From NCBI RefSeq assembly GCF_030486595.1, contig NZ_JAUJZH010000001.1, positions 186,001 through 250,000 on the forward strand: 64,000 bases of DNA. Direction: 5' to 3'. This DNA comes from Variovorax ginsengisoli. Its GTDB lineage: Bacteria > Pseudomonadota > Gammaproteobacteria > Burkholderiales > Burkholderiaceae_C. Made by a program: the position numbers and the translations under genes. Each line of letters opens with the position of its first letter. The stretch's first letter is position 1. Shown here piece after piece: positions 1 through 8,861 of the stretch. The notes beneath the pieces were generated by a model. It saw only the letters and a list, made by a program, of their open reading frames with translations, searched no databases and was not told the DNA's origin.

Positions 1-952
<952 letters not shown>

Positions 953-994
953 TTAGGTGCGCGTAGCATCCCACCCATTCCCCAAGGAGTTGCG

Positions 995-1411
995 ATGCAA
1001 GCCTACCTGACCTTCAACGGCAACGCGGCCGAGGCGCTCGCGTTCTACGCCCAGGCCCTGGGCGGAAAGATCCTCTTCAGCATGACCTTCGGCGAAAGCC
1101 CGATGGGTGCCGAGACGCCGGCCGACTACAAGGACAAGATCATGCACGCCACGCTCGAGGCGCGAGGCCACCAGCTGATGGCGTCCGACGCCCCGCCCGG
1201 CTATCCGCTCAAGGGCTACCACGGCTTCTCGCTGTCGGTGCAGGCCAAGGATGTGAAGGAAGGCGAAAAGCTCTTCAACGCCCTCGGCGCCGGCGGCAAG
1301 GTGACGATGCCCTACGCGCCCACCTTCTGGTCGACCGGCTTCGGCATGCTCGAAGACAAATTCGGCGTGCCCTGGATGGTCAACTGCGAGCAGGAGCCGG
1401 CCAAGGCCTGA
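995..1411 (+). CDS. VOC-family (PhnB/glyoxalase-like) protein
   Basis: A 138-residue protein of the vicinal-oxygen-chelate fold, PhnB-like subgroup. The opening MQAYLTFNGNAAEAL with the following FYAQALGG block is characteristic, as is the C-terminal FWSTGFGMLEDKFGVPW stretch. The start at 995 was chosen over an in-frame upstream codon at 947 because AAGGAG lies six bases before it (984-989) and because family members begin there. The substrate is unknown: this subgroup includes metal-independent and uncharacterised members. It stands alone between divergent serS and a convergent dehydratase gene. Confidence 0.88.
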   Translation: MQAYLTFNGNAAEALAFYAQALGGKILFSMTFGESPMGAETPADYKDKIMHATLEARGHQLMASDAPPGYPLKGYHGFSLSVQAKDVKEGEKLFNALGAGGKVTMPYAPTFWSTGFGMLEDKFGVPWMVNCEQEPAKA

Positions 1412-1415
1412 CCGA

Positions 1416-2381
1416 TCAGCCCAGCATCCCCGGATCGACGTTGGCGCCGCAGACTATCAGGCAGACCTTCTCGCCTTCGCGCGGCGCGTAGGCGCCGGTC
1501 TGCAGCGCCGCCAGCGGCAGCGCCGCAGCGGCCTCGACCCCCAGCTTGAGCTCTTTCCACATCCAGGACTGGGCGGCGCGGATGGCATCGTCGGACAGCA
1601 GCAGCGCATCGCCGACATGGCGCTGCGTGAGCTCCCAGGCGATCGCGCCGATGCGCTTCGCGCCGAGCGAGTCGGCCGCGATGCCGCCGACCTCGACGTC
1701 GACCGGCTCGCCGGCCTCGCGGGCCCGCGCCAGCGTCGGTGCGCGCTCGGGTTCGAGCGCCACCACGCGGCTGCGCCGTTCGAACCAGGCCGCCAGCCCG
1801 CCGATCAGGCCGCCGCCGCCGACGCTCACCAGCACCGCATAGGGCAGGCCGCCCTGCTGCTCGATCTCGCGGCCCAGCGTGCCCGCACCGGCCACCACTT
1901 CGGGCTGGTCGTAGGCATGCGTGAGCAAGGCGCCAGTCTTGCGCTGCCGCTGCAGGCAGGCCGCGAGCGCATCGGCGTATGCGGCACCGCCGACCACCAC
2001 CCTGGCACCGAGCGAACGCAGCCGGGCACGCTTGGCCTCCGGCGACATCTCGGGAAGGAAGACTTCGCAAGGCACGCCGAGCGCCTGCGCGGCCGCCGCG
2101 GTGGCGATGCCGGCATTGCCTCCCGAGGCCACGATGGCGCCGCTGGCCGGAATCTCGTTGGCCAGCAGCCGGTTCATCATGCCGCGGGCCTTGAAGCTGC
2201 CGCTCACCTGCAGGTGCTCGAGCTTGAGCCAGACTTCGACACCCGGCGTGTCCACGCCCAGCGCGCGCCCCGGGAGCTTCCACAGCGGCGTCTCTCGCAG
2301 GAAGTGCGGCGCGCGCTCGCGAATCCGGCGCGCGGCGGCCTCGACGTCGCCGCGCCAGTCTTGCTGCAGGTCGCCGCTCAC
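1416..2381 (-). CDS. PLP-dependent threonine/serine dehydratase-like enzyme
   Basis: A 321-residue fold-type II PLP enzyme, probably deaminating threonine or serine to the 2-oxo acid. The lysine forming the Schiff base sits in SGSFKARG (K64). An SGGNAG phosphate/substrate loop and the glycine-rich SVGGGGLIGG cofactor loop follow. It lacks the ACT-like regulatory domain of biosynthetic IlvA, so it resembles catabolic TdcB-type or serine racemase-like members. The GTG start at 2379-2381 overlaps the ispH stop as GTGA, giving translational coupling to ispH. Longer in-frame readings upstream lie inside ispH and are rejected. Exact substrate cannot be told from sequence. Confidence 0.85.
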   Translation of the reverse strand: MSGDLQQDWRGDVEAAARRIRERAPHFLRETPLWKLPGRALGVDTPGVEVWLKLEHLQVSGSFKARGMMNRLLANEIPASGAIVASGGNAGIATAAAAQALGVPCEVFLPEMSPEAKRARLRSLGARVVVGGAAYADALAACLQRQRKTGALLTHAYDQPEVVAGAGTLGREIEQQGGLPYAVLVSVGGGGLIGGLAAWFERRSRVVALEPERAPTLARAREAGEPVDVEVGGIAADSLGAKRIGAIAWELTQRHVGDALLLSDDAIRAAQSWMWKELKLGVEAAAALPLAALQTGAYAPREGEKVCLIVCGANVDPGMLG

Positions 2382-3343
2382 GAGATGTGCCCCGGCGGCG
2401 GGATGTCGTCGAGCTTGAGCCCCTTGGGCAGCGGAAACTTCAGGGTCTCCTGGATGCCGTCCATCTTGCGCACGGACACCGCGCCCAGGGCCTTGATGCG
2501 GTCGATCACCTCGCGCACCAGCACCTCGGGCGCCGAGGCGCCCGCCGTGAGGCCGATGCGGGACTTGCCCTCGAACCATTCGGGCTGCAGTTCCGCGGCG
2601 GAGTCGACCATGTAGCTTTCGGTGCCGAGGCGCTGCGAGAGTTCGCGCAGCCGGTTGCTGTTGGAACTGGTCGGACTGCCGACCACGATCACCAGGTCGA
2701 CCTGCGGGCTCAGCATCTTGACCGCGTCCTGCCGGTTCTGCGTGGCATAGCAGATGTCCTGCTGCTTGGGCTCGCGCACGCTCGGAAAGCGCGCCCGCAC
2801 CGCGGCCGAAATCTCGGCCGCATCGTCGACCGACAGCGTGGTCTGCGTCACGACCGCGAGCTTCGCCGTCTGGGCCGGCGCCACCTGCGCCACGTCCGCC
2901 ACGTCCTCGACCAGGTGGATGCCGCTAGACAGCTGCCCCATCGTGCCCTCGACCTCGGGGTGTCCCTTGTGGCCGATCATGATGAACTCGTAGCCTTCCT
3001 TGGCCAGCTTGGCCACTTCGACGTGGACCTTGGTCACCAGCGGGCAGGTGGCGTCGAAGATCTCGAAGCCGCGCGCGCGCGCCTCGGCCTGCACCGCCTT
3101 GCTGACGCCGTGGGCGCTGAACACCAGCGTGGCGCCGGGCGGCACGTCGGCCAGGTCCTCGATGAAGACCGCGCCCTTGGCCTTGAGCTCGTTGACCACG
3201 TAGGTGTTGTGCACGATCTCGTGGCGCACGTAGATCGGCGCGCCGAACTTGGCAATGGCGCGCTCGACGATCTCGATCGCGCGGTCGACGCCGGCGCAGA
3301 AACCGCGCGGCTCGGCCAGGATGACTTCTTCGATTCCGTTCAC
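2378..3343 (-). CDS. ispH: 4-hydroxy-3-methylbut-2-enyl diphosphate reductase
   Basis: Last step of the MEP isoprenoid pathway: reduces HMBPP to IPP and DMAPP using a [4Fe-4S] cluster. The 321-residue product has the three cluster cysteines in their conserved settings: RGFCAGVDRA (C16), DATCPLVTKVH (C100) and QDICYATQNRQ (C198). The substrate-binding block GSPTSSNSNRL is also present. The GTG at 3341-3343 is the likely start because the next codons match the family N-terminus and it overlaps the upstream FKBP stop as GTGA. The fkpB-ispH pairing is also known in enterobacteria. Downstream it overlaps a dehydratase gene in the same way. Confidence 0.96.
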   Translation of the reverse strand: MNGIEEVILAEPRGFCAGVDRAIEIVERAIAKFGAPIYVRHEIVHNTYVVNELKAKGAVFIEDLADVPPGATLVFSAHGVSKAVQAEARARGFEIFDATCPLVTKVHVEVAKLAKEGYEFIMIGHKGHPEVEGTMGQLSSGIHLVEDVADVAQVAPAQTAKLAVVTQTTLSVDDAAEISAAVRARFPSVREPKQQDICYATQNRQDAVKMLSPQVDLVIVVGSPTSSNSNRLRELSQRLGTESYMVDSAAELQPEWFEGKSRIGLTAGASAPEVLVREVIDRIKALGAVSVRKMDGIQETLKFPLPKGLKLDDIPPPGHIS

Positions 3344-3798
3344 AGCACGCCGATCAGCTTCACTTCGAAGGTCACGGGCTGCCCTGCGAGTGGATGGTTG
3401 AAATCGAAGCGCACCGCGGTCGCGTTCGACTCGATCACCGCGCCCGCATAGCTGCCGGTGCCGTCGGGTGTGGGGAACTGGATCACGTCGCCGATGGCGT
3501 ATGGCTCGTCGGGGTCGCCGATCTGGGTCAGCAGCTTGCGCGCGACCCACTGCTGCATCTCGACATTGCGCTCGCCAAAGGCCTCGCCCGCCGGCAGCTC
3601 GAAGGTGGCGTGCGCCCCTTCCGCCAGGCCGATCAGGCGCTGCTCGACCGCCGGCGACAGCTCGCCGGTGCCGAGCGACAGCGTGGCCGGCTTGTCGTCG
3701 AAGGTGTTGATGATGTCGCCCGCAGGACCGGACAGCCGGTAGTGCAGCGTGAGGAAGGAACCGGGCGTGACGACGGCGGCGGTGGAAATCGAAGACAA
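3340..3798 (-). CDS. FKBP-type peptidyl-prolyl isomerase, SlpA/FkpB-like
   Basis: A 152-residue cytoplasmic peptidyl-prolyl cis-trans isomerase and chaperone of the SlyD/SlpA type. Visible are the FKBP core strand [11 protein letters not shown], the [25 protein letters not shown] block that frames the active site, and [10 protein letters not shown] where the insert-in-flap domain begins. No ATG fits: the best start is TTG at 3796-3798. The stop overlaps ispH (GTGA), as in the conserved fkpB-ispH arrangement. The gene is divergent from radC across a short region (3799-3862) with GGGG-rich inverted repeats. Confidence 0.88.
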   Translation of the reverse strand: MSSISTAAVVTPGSFLTLHYRLSGPAGDIINTFDDKPATLSLGTGELSPAVEQRLIGLAEGAHATFELPAGEAFGERNVEMQQWVARKLLTQIGDPDEPYAIGDVIQFPTPDGTGSYAGAVIESNATAVRFDFNHPLAGQPVTFEVKLIGVL

Positions 3799-3842
3799 GG
3801 TGAGGGGTCCCTATAGACTGGGCCCCTATTTTAGGGAGTGGG

Positions 3843-3854
3843 GTCAGAACCCCG
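3843..3854. repeat. Short GGGGT/ACCCC inverted repeat before radC
   Basis: The sequence around 3841-3854 reads GGGGTCAGAACCCC (the first G lies just before 3841), a 5-bp inverted repeat with a CAGA loop, ten bases before the radC ATG. It resembles the short GGGGTC palindromes dispersed in some Burkholderiales genomes, but only one copy was noticed here. Function unknown. Confidence 0.4.
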
Positions 3855-3862
3855 TAGGCACC

Positions 3863-4540
3863 ATGTCTTTCAAGGACCTGCCGGATGGCGCGCGGCCGCG
3901 CGAGCGACTCATCTCGCTCGGCGCCGGTGCGCTGGCCGATGTCGAACTGCTGGCGCTGCTGCTGCGCACCGGCCTGCGCGGCAAGAACGTGCTCCAGCTC
4001 TCGCAGGAACTGCTGGATCGCTTCGACGGCCTCTCCGGCCTGCTCCACGCCGGGCTCGACGACCTGAAGCAGATCAAGGGCCTGGGCGGCACCGCCAAGC
4101 GTGCCGAACTGGCGGCGGTGCTCGAGCTCGCGCGCCGCGCGATGGCCGAGCGGCTGAAGGAGCGCGCGGTCTTCGACTCTCCCGGTGCCGTCAAGCAGTA
4201 CCTGCAACTGCACTTGGCCGCCCGGCCGCATGAAGTCTTCGCCGCCCTGTTCCTCGACGCGCAACACCGGCTGATCGCCATGGAAGAGCTGTTCCGCGGC
4301 ACCCTCACCCAGACCAGCGTCTACCCGCGCGAGGTGGTCACGCGCGCGCTGCACCACCACGCCGCCGCCGTGGTGCTGGCGCACAACCACCCGAGCGGCT
4401 CGGTGGAAGCCTCGCGCGCCGACCAGTCGCTCACTCAGACGCTGAAGGCCGCGCTGGCGCTGATCGACGTACGCGTGCTCGACCACGTGATCGTTGCTCG
4501 CGGCGGGGCGCTGTCCATGGCCGAGGGCGGCATGCTTTGA
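3863..4540 (+). CDS. radC: RadC family JAB/MPN-domain protein
   Basis: A 225-residue protein of the RadC family (older name 'DNA repair protein RadC'; cellular role remains uncertain). The N-terminal helical part carries DGARPRERL and a helix-hairpin-helix-like [13 protein letters not shown]. The C-terminal JAB domain has the metal-binding JAMM signature [14 protein letters not shown] with the conserved upstream glutamate in [10 protein letters not shown]. The start at 3863 fits the family N-terminus MSFKDLP; the in-frame extension upstream runs into the divergent FKBP gene. A candidate promoter for the next regulator gene overlaps the stop codon. Confidence 0.93.
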   Translation: MSFKDLPDGARPRERLISLGAGALADVELLALLLRTGLRGKNVLQLSQELLDRFDGLSGLLHAGLDDLKQIKGLGGTAKRAELAAVLELARRAMAERLKERAVFDSPGAVKQYLQLHLAARPHEVFAALFLDAQHRLIAMEELFRGTLTQTSVYPREVVTRALHHHAAAVVLAHNHPSGSVEASRADQSLTQTLKAALALIDVRVLDHVIVARGGALSMAEGGML

Positions 4541-4565
4541 GAACAATTTCGTTATGGATCAGAAT
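4537..4565 (+). promoter_or_regulatory. Candidate sigma-70 promoter of the LuxR/kinase pair
   Basis: TTGAGA (4537-4542), a 17-bp spacer and CAGAAT (4560-4565), in an AT-rich patch unusual for this genome. It overlaps the radC stop codon and lies about 70 bases before the GTG of the regulator gene. Prediction from consensus only. Confidence 0.45.
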
Positions 4566-4632
4566 TGAAACCATTCGTAACCGAGGCGGGTTCGACCGAC
4601 AATGCCGGACCCCCAAGGATGCAAAGCTGGCC

Positions 4633-5304
4633 GTGGAAGACATATTGATCGTCGATGACGACCCGTCGGTGCGCGAGCGCCTCGAACGGGTGAGCGCCCA
4701 AGCCGCACCCGAGGCCCGCTGCGCGATGGCCGGTTCGCTGGCCGAGGCGCGCCAGCAGCTGTCGGCCGGCCGCTTCGACCTGGCGCTGCTCGATGTCGGC
4801 CTGCCCGACGGCAACGGTCTCGAACTCCTGCCCGGGATGCAGGCCCGCGCACCCACGGTCGACGCGGTGGTGGTCTCCCGCCTCGGCGACGATGCGACGG
4901 TGCTGCAGGCGATCCGCGGCGGTGCCGTCGGCTACCTGCTGAAGAACGGCAGCGACGCCGAGCTCGAGCTGTCGCTGGGCAGCATGCGGCGTGGCGGCGC
5001 GCCGATCGATCCGGTGATCGCGCGCCGCATCCTCCAGCTGATGGCCGCGCCGCAACTCGGTCCGGGCGCGCTTGCTAACATCGGCGCGGCCCCGGCGACC
5101 ACGCCGCCCGCCCAGCTGAGCGCCCGAGAAACGCAGGTTCTGCAGCTGGTGGCGCAAGGCCACAGCAACCGCGAGATCGCCCATAGCCTCTCACTGTCCA
5201 TCAACACCGTCGAATGCCACGCCAAGAACATCTACCGCAAGCTCGCGGTGCACTCGCGCGCGGGCGCGGTGTACAGCGCGCGGACGAAGGGCTTGCTGCC
5301 CTGA
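4633..5304 (+). CDS. LuxR/NarL-family two-component response regulator
   Basis: A 223-residue regulator with an N-terminal receiver domain (VDDD acidic pocket near residues 8-10, phosphoacceptor D54 in LALLDVGLPDG) and a C-terminal LuxR-type helix-turn-helix (LSARETQVLQLVAQGHSNREIA, then SINTVECHAKNIYRKL). GTG at 4633 is chosen because the receiver domain begins there; the in-frame upstream TTG at 4537 lies in a promoter-like region. The conserved switch-region lysine appears in GYLLKNGSDAE. Its stop overlaps the start of the histidine kinase gene (TGATG), so the two form a coupled two-component pair. Target genes cannot be inferred. Confidence 0.92.
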   Translation: MEDILIVDDDPSVRERLERVSAQAAPEARCAMAGSLAEARQQLSAGRFDLALLDVGLPDGNGLELLPGMQARAPTVDAVVVSRLGDDATVLQAIRGGAVGYLLKNGSDAELELSLGSMRRGGAPIDPVIARRILQLMAAPQLGPGALANIGAAPATTPPAQLSARETQVLQLVAQGHSNREIAHSLSLSINTVECHAKNIYRKLAVHSRAGAVYSARTKGLLP

Positions 5305-7124
5305 TGCGCTGGGCAGGCCTGTGGCTGGCCTGCCTCTTCATCACCGGCACAGCGCAGGCCTTCGAGCGCATCGAGGCGGCGCGTTCCGACTGGAATGCCG
5401 GCGCGCAGCCCGCACGGGGCTGGACGGCCGTCACACTGCCGGACAGCTGGACTTCGCGCTGGCCCGGATTCGACGGCGTCGTGTGGTATCGCCTGCGCTG
5501 GTCCGAGCCCGCAAACCCCGCCGGCTTGCGCCCCAAAGGCCTGATGGCCGGCCACTTCAACATGGCGGGCGCCGTGTATCTCAACGGCAGCCTGATCGGC
5601 GGCGACAGCGACCTCGTGGAGCCGCTCTCGCGCGCCTGGAACCTGCCGCGCTACTGGGTACTCGACGCCCCGCTGCTGCGCCCCGGCGCCAATGAACTGC
5701 TGGTGCGCGTTTCCGGGCTGGCGGCCTACCAGCCGGGGCTCGGCGCGGTCACGCTCGGCGAACCCGAACTGGTGCGGGCAACGTACCGCCGCGCGACCCT
5801 GGTTCACCGGTCGCTGCCCCTGCTCGGCATCGGCCTGACCCTGGTCATGGGGGTGCTCTACGGCATGCTCTGGCTGATGCGGCGCAGTGAGCTGTCGTAT
5901 GGCTGGTTCAGCCTGTTCTGCCTGCTGTGGGTGGCCTATTCGTACAACTACGTGGCGCTGGGGACCTGGCCCTTCGACAGCACCGAGGCCTTCCAGCGCG
6001 CCAACCACATCGCGATGCTCGCGAGCATCGGCTGCTTCCTGATGTTCGCACTGCACTTCTGCCAGCTGGCCGGCGCGGGGCTGCGGTGGATCCTCCTCGT
6101 GAGCTCGGGGGCCGGCATCGCGCTGCTCGTGTTGGCGCCGTCGGCAATCCAGGTGCAGGTGCGCAACCACACCGTACTGGCGACGCTGTTGCTCTATGTC
6201 GGCGGCTGCGTGGTGATCCTGCGGCATGCGTTCCGCTCGCGCCAACTCGAGGCGGCCGTGCTCGCGGCCTTCCTGTTGATCCCCTTGATGGCCGGCGTGC
6301 ACGACACGCTGGTGTTCCTGGAATACCTGCCGGGCAACCGCTACTACGCCACGCTGTCGTCGAGTGCGACGCTGCTGGGAATCTCGTTCGTGCTGACCTG
6401 GCGCATGGTCAAGGACATGCGACTGGCCGAGCACTTCAACGCCGAGCTCAAGCAGCGTGTGGAAGAGGCCACGCGGCGCCTGGCCGACGGGCTCAGCCGG
6501 CAGCATGCGGCGGAACTGGTGCAGACCCGGCTGACCGAGCGCCTGAGCCTGGTGCGCGATCTGCACGACGGTCTCGGCATGACCCTCAGCAGCCACATCC
6601 ATTCGCTGGGCAACCGGCCTGACAGCGACGACGGCGCGCTGTGGGCGCTCAAGGAAGTGAACGACGACCTGCGCCTGATCATCGAGAGTTCGGCCTTCCA
6701 CGACACCGAAGAACTGGCGGAGCGGCTGCTGCCCCTGCGCCACCGCAGCACCCGCCTGCTGGAAGCGGCCGACATCGAATGCCGCTGGCGCTTCGCCGGG
6801 CTGCAGTCCTGCCGGCTGGGCGGCAAGCGGGACCTGGATTTCCTGCGCGTGCTGCAGGAAGCGCTCGCCAACGTGGTCAAGCACAGCGGTGCGACCCGGG
6901 TGGATGTCGCCATCGAGGCGGCGGGCGGACAGCTCGCGCTCTCGGTCCGCGACAACGGTCGGGGCATCGCGCCGGATGCGGCGTCGAGGCAGAGCAGTGG
7001 AATGGGCCTGAAGAGCATGGAGGCCCGCGCGGCACGGCTGGGCGGCAGGCTGGCCCTCCACAGCAACGACTCCGGCACGACGCTCGAACTGCATTGCCCG
7101 ATCGACGCAACGGTCTCCCCGTGA
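5304..7124 (+). CDS. 7TMR-DISM-type sensor histidine kinase
   Basis: A 606-residue membrane sensor kinase, partner of the preceding regulator (stop/start overlap TGATG). It starts with a signal peptide (about residues 1-20), then a periplasmic jelly-roll-like sensor resembling the 7TMR-DISM extracellular domain (TLPDSWTSRWPGFDGVVWYR, VYLNGSLIGG). Seven hydrophobic segments follow between about 165 and 365. A coiled linker leads to a HisKA_3-type dimerisation helix with H421 in RDLHDGLG. The HATPase domain has N-box NVVKHSG, G1 DNGRGI and G2 GMGLKSME. The DISM sensor suggests a carbohydrate-like ligand, but this is inference. Confidence 0.88.
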   Translation: MRWAGLWLACLFITGTAQAFERIEAARSDWNAGAQPARGWTAVTLPDSWTSRWPGFDGVVWYRLRWSEPANPAGLRPKGLMAGHFNMAGAVYLNGSLIGGDSDLVEPLSRAWNLPRYWVLDAPLLRPGANELLVRVSGLAAYQPGLGAVTLGEPELVRATYRRATLVHRSLPLLGIGLTLVMGVLYGMLWLMRRSELSYGWFSLFCLLWVAYSYNYVALGTWPFDSTEAFQRANHIAMLASIGCFLMFALHFCQLAGAGLRWILLVSSGAGIALLVLAPSAIQVQVRNHTVLATLLLYVGGCVVILRHAFRSRQLEAAVLAAFLLIPLMAGVHDTLVFLEYLPGNRYYATLSSSATLLGISFVLTWRMVKDMRLAEHFNAELKQRVEEATRRLADGLSRQHAAELVQTRLTERLSLVRDLHDGLGMTLSSHIHSLGNRPDSDDGALWALKEVNDDLRLIIESSAFHDTEELAERLLPLRHRSTRLLEAADIECRWRFAGLQSCRLGGKRDLDFLRVLQEALANVVKHSGATRVDVAIEAAGGQLALSVRDNGRGIAPDAASRQSSGMGLKSMEARAARLGGRLALHSNDSGTTLELHCPIDATVSP

Positions 7125-7141
7125 GCGTTAGGCTCCACACC

Positions 7142-7798
7142 ATGCCTGCCAAATCCAACAGCCTCAAGAGCCTCTCCGATCTCAAGCAGGTGCAACGCTC
7201 ACTCGCCGAGCAACGCGAGCGCGAAGCGGCTGCGGCGGCCGAGCGGGCCGCCGCGCAGAAGAAGCGCCTGGCCGACCAGGACCTGTTCTCGCGCGCGATC
7301 GGCGCCACCCAACCGCTGCGCAGGAAGGCCTCGGTGCCCCTGGCCCCCGAGCCGCCGGCGCCGATCCCGGTACAGCAGCAGCTCGACGACCAGCGCGTGC
7401 TGCGCGAATCGCTGTCCGACGAATTCGACGTCAGCACTCTGCTCGACGCCGACGACGCCATGAGCTTCCGGCGGCCCGGCATCCATACCGATGTCACGCG
7501 CAAGCTGCGGGCCGGCGAATGGTCGATCCAGCGTCAGCTCGATCTCCACGGGATGCGCAGCGACGAGGCCCGCGAGGCGCTCGGCGCCTTCATCCGCGAC
7601 GCCTGGAAACAGGGCGTTCGCTGCGTGCGCGTGGTGCACGGCAAGGGCCACGGCTCGCCGGGCAAGCAGCCGGTGCTCAAGGCCAAGGTGCAGCGCTGGC
7701 TGATCCAGAAGAACGAGACCTTGGCCTTCGTGCAGGCCAAGCCCGCCGAGGGCGGCGGCGGGGCGCTGGTGGTGCTGCTGGCGCCGGCGCGGCGCTGA
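7142..7798 (+). CDS. Smr-domain protein
   Basis: A 218-residue soluble protein. Residues of about 15-50 form a charged, alanine-rich coiled coil; the middle is proline-rich. The C-terminal half is a Smr (small MutS-related) domain with LDLHGMRSDEAREAL and VVHGKGHGSPGKQPVLK, the LDxHG and HGxG hallmarks. Stand-alone Smr proteins (such as E. coli SmrA/SmrB) are nucleases; SmrB cuts mRNA at collided ribosomes. Whether this protein does so is not shown here. It follows the sensor kinase gene by 17 bases but is probably functionally separate. Confidence 0.88.
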   Translation: MPAKSNSLKSLSDLKQVQRSLAEQREREAAAAAERAAAQKKRLADQDLFSRAIGATQPLRRKASVPLAPEPPAPIPVQQQLDDQRVLRESLSDEFDVSTLLDADDAMSFRRPGIHTDVTRKLRAGEWSIQRQLDLHGMRSDEAREALGAFIRDAWKQGVRCVRVVHGKGHGSPGKQPVLKAKVQRWLIQKNETLAFVQAKPAEGGGGALVVLLAPARR

Positions 7799-7822
7799 GC
7801 CGCGGCAGCCCGCGAAGCGCGC

Positions 7823-8400
7823 TCAGCGCGCAGGCTCGCGATCGATCTCCTTCAGCAAGCGCGCATAGCGGTCGATCTGGGCCGCCAGGTAGGCATCCGC
7901 CTGCGCCTGGGTCGCGAACGGCTGCAGCACCGTTCGCCCTTCGGCTCCGAGCCGGGTGCGCACGTCGGGCTGCCTCAGCGCATGGCCCACCGAGGCCCGC
8001 AGCCGTTCCACGATCTCGTTCGGCGTCTCCAGTCCGATGTGCGCCCGGTCCTCGGCGATGAGATCGACGCCGCCCGCGGTGCTGGCGACGTGCACGGCCA
8101 GCGTGACCTGCGGATGGCCGCGCACGAAGTCGGCGATCAGCGGCTCGAAGAACAGGTCCAGCATGCCTTCGCCCAGCACCATGTCGACATGGCCCCGGCT
8201 CGCATGGCGCAGCTTGTCGACCTCGGCATAGAAGGTCGCCTGCACGTCGAGCTGGCGCCGTGCGTAGGTGGCCAGCAGCCGGCCCGCATCGGTCGGCACG
8301 ACGCCGCGGCCGCGACGCTCCTCGGCGGCGGCGCGCACCGACCCGCTGGCGACGACCGCTGGAAGTAGTGCACCCGCCGCGAATCGAAGAGCTCCTGCAT
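7823..8400 (-). pseudogene. Chimeric remnant: LysR regulator 5' part fused to the 3' end of a Bug/TctC binding protein
   Basis: Read from 8400, MQELFDSRRVHYFQ is a LysR-type N-terminus. After the codon ending at 8359 the frame shifts by a missing base; the next frame continues as VVASGSVRAAAE. About 27 residues of the helix-turn-helix are then missing (join at a GAG/GAG repeat near 8318-8323), and ERRGRGVVPTDAGRLLATYARR resumes the LysR linker and effector domain. At about 8030 the LysR sequence stops at AHIGL and is joined to a C-terminal tail typical of Bug/TctC tricarboxylate-binding proteins (LRQPDVRTRLGAEG, ending LLKEIDREPAR). Three lesions in under 600 bases mean no functional regulator is made. 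A small open frame could still be translated. Confidence 0.82.
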
Positions 8401-8408
8401 GCCGGCGT

Positions 8409-8831
8409 CTAGCGGTTCCGCATCCAGTCCGCCGTCTGGAAGAACGATCCGCGCAGGCGCTCGCGCAAGTCCTCCGGCACTCCGGTCTCGCCCATCGCCT
8501 GGTCCATGCAGGCCAGCCACTCGTCGCGCTCGCGGATGCCGATGCTGTGGCCGCCGATGCTCTGCGGCAGATGCCGCGCGCGCAGCATCGGATGGCCGAA
8601 GCGGTCGGTGTAGTGCTGCGGCCCGCCGAGCCAGCCGCAGAGGAACCAGAACAGGCGCTGGCGCGCGTTGTCGAGCGAGCTGCCGTGCACCGCGCGCAGT
8701 TGCGCATAGGCCGGCTCGAGATCCATCAGGTCGTAGAAGCGCTCGACCAGCGCGTGGACCGCGGCTTCGCCGCCGATCCATTCGAAAGGGGTGTCGAAAG
8801 GCGGTTTGTCCTGGATTTGCATGGACGCCAT
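8409..8831 (-). CDS. Group 2 truncated haemoglobin (trHbO-like) with a 5-residue insertion
   Basis: A 140-residue globin of the group 2 truncated type: GGEAAVHALVERFYDLM, FLCGWLGGPQHYTDRFGHPMLRARH and the C-terminal EWLACMDQAM are family signatures. The proximal histidine is most likely the one in ARHLP. Between this His and the conserved Trp there are 17 residues instead of the usual 12 or so, because QSIGG is followed by the near copy HSIGI; the DNA shows a 15-base imperfect tandem duplication at 8535-8564. Group 2 globins bind oxygen or NO; the role here is unknown. It starts at the ATG at 8829-8831 (a second ATG is three codons on) and is divergent from the dioxygenase gene. Confidence 0.9.
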   Translation of the reverse strand: MASMQIQDKPPFDTPFEWIGGEAAVHALVERFYDLMDLEPAYAQLRAVHGSSLDNARQRLFWFLCGWLGGPQHYTDRFGHPMLRARHLPQSIGGHSIGIRERDEWLACMDQAMGETGVPEDLRERLRGSFFQTADWMRNR

Positions 8832-8861
8832 TGTCCCAAGACTTGAGGCACCATCGCAGCC

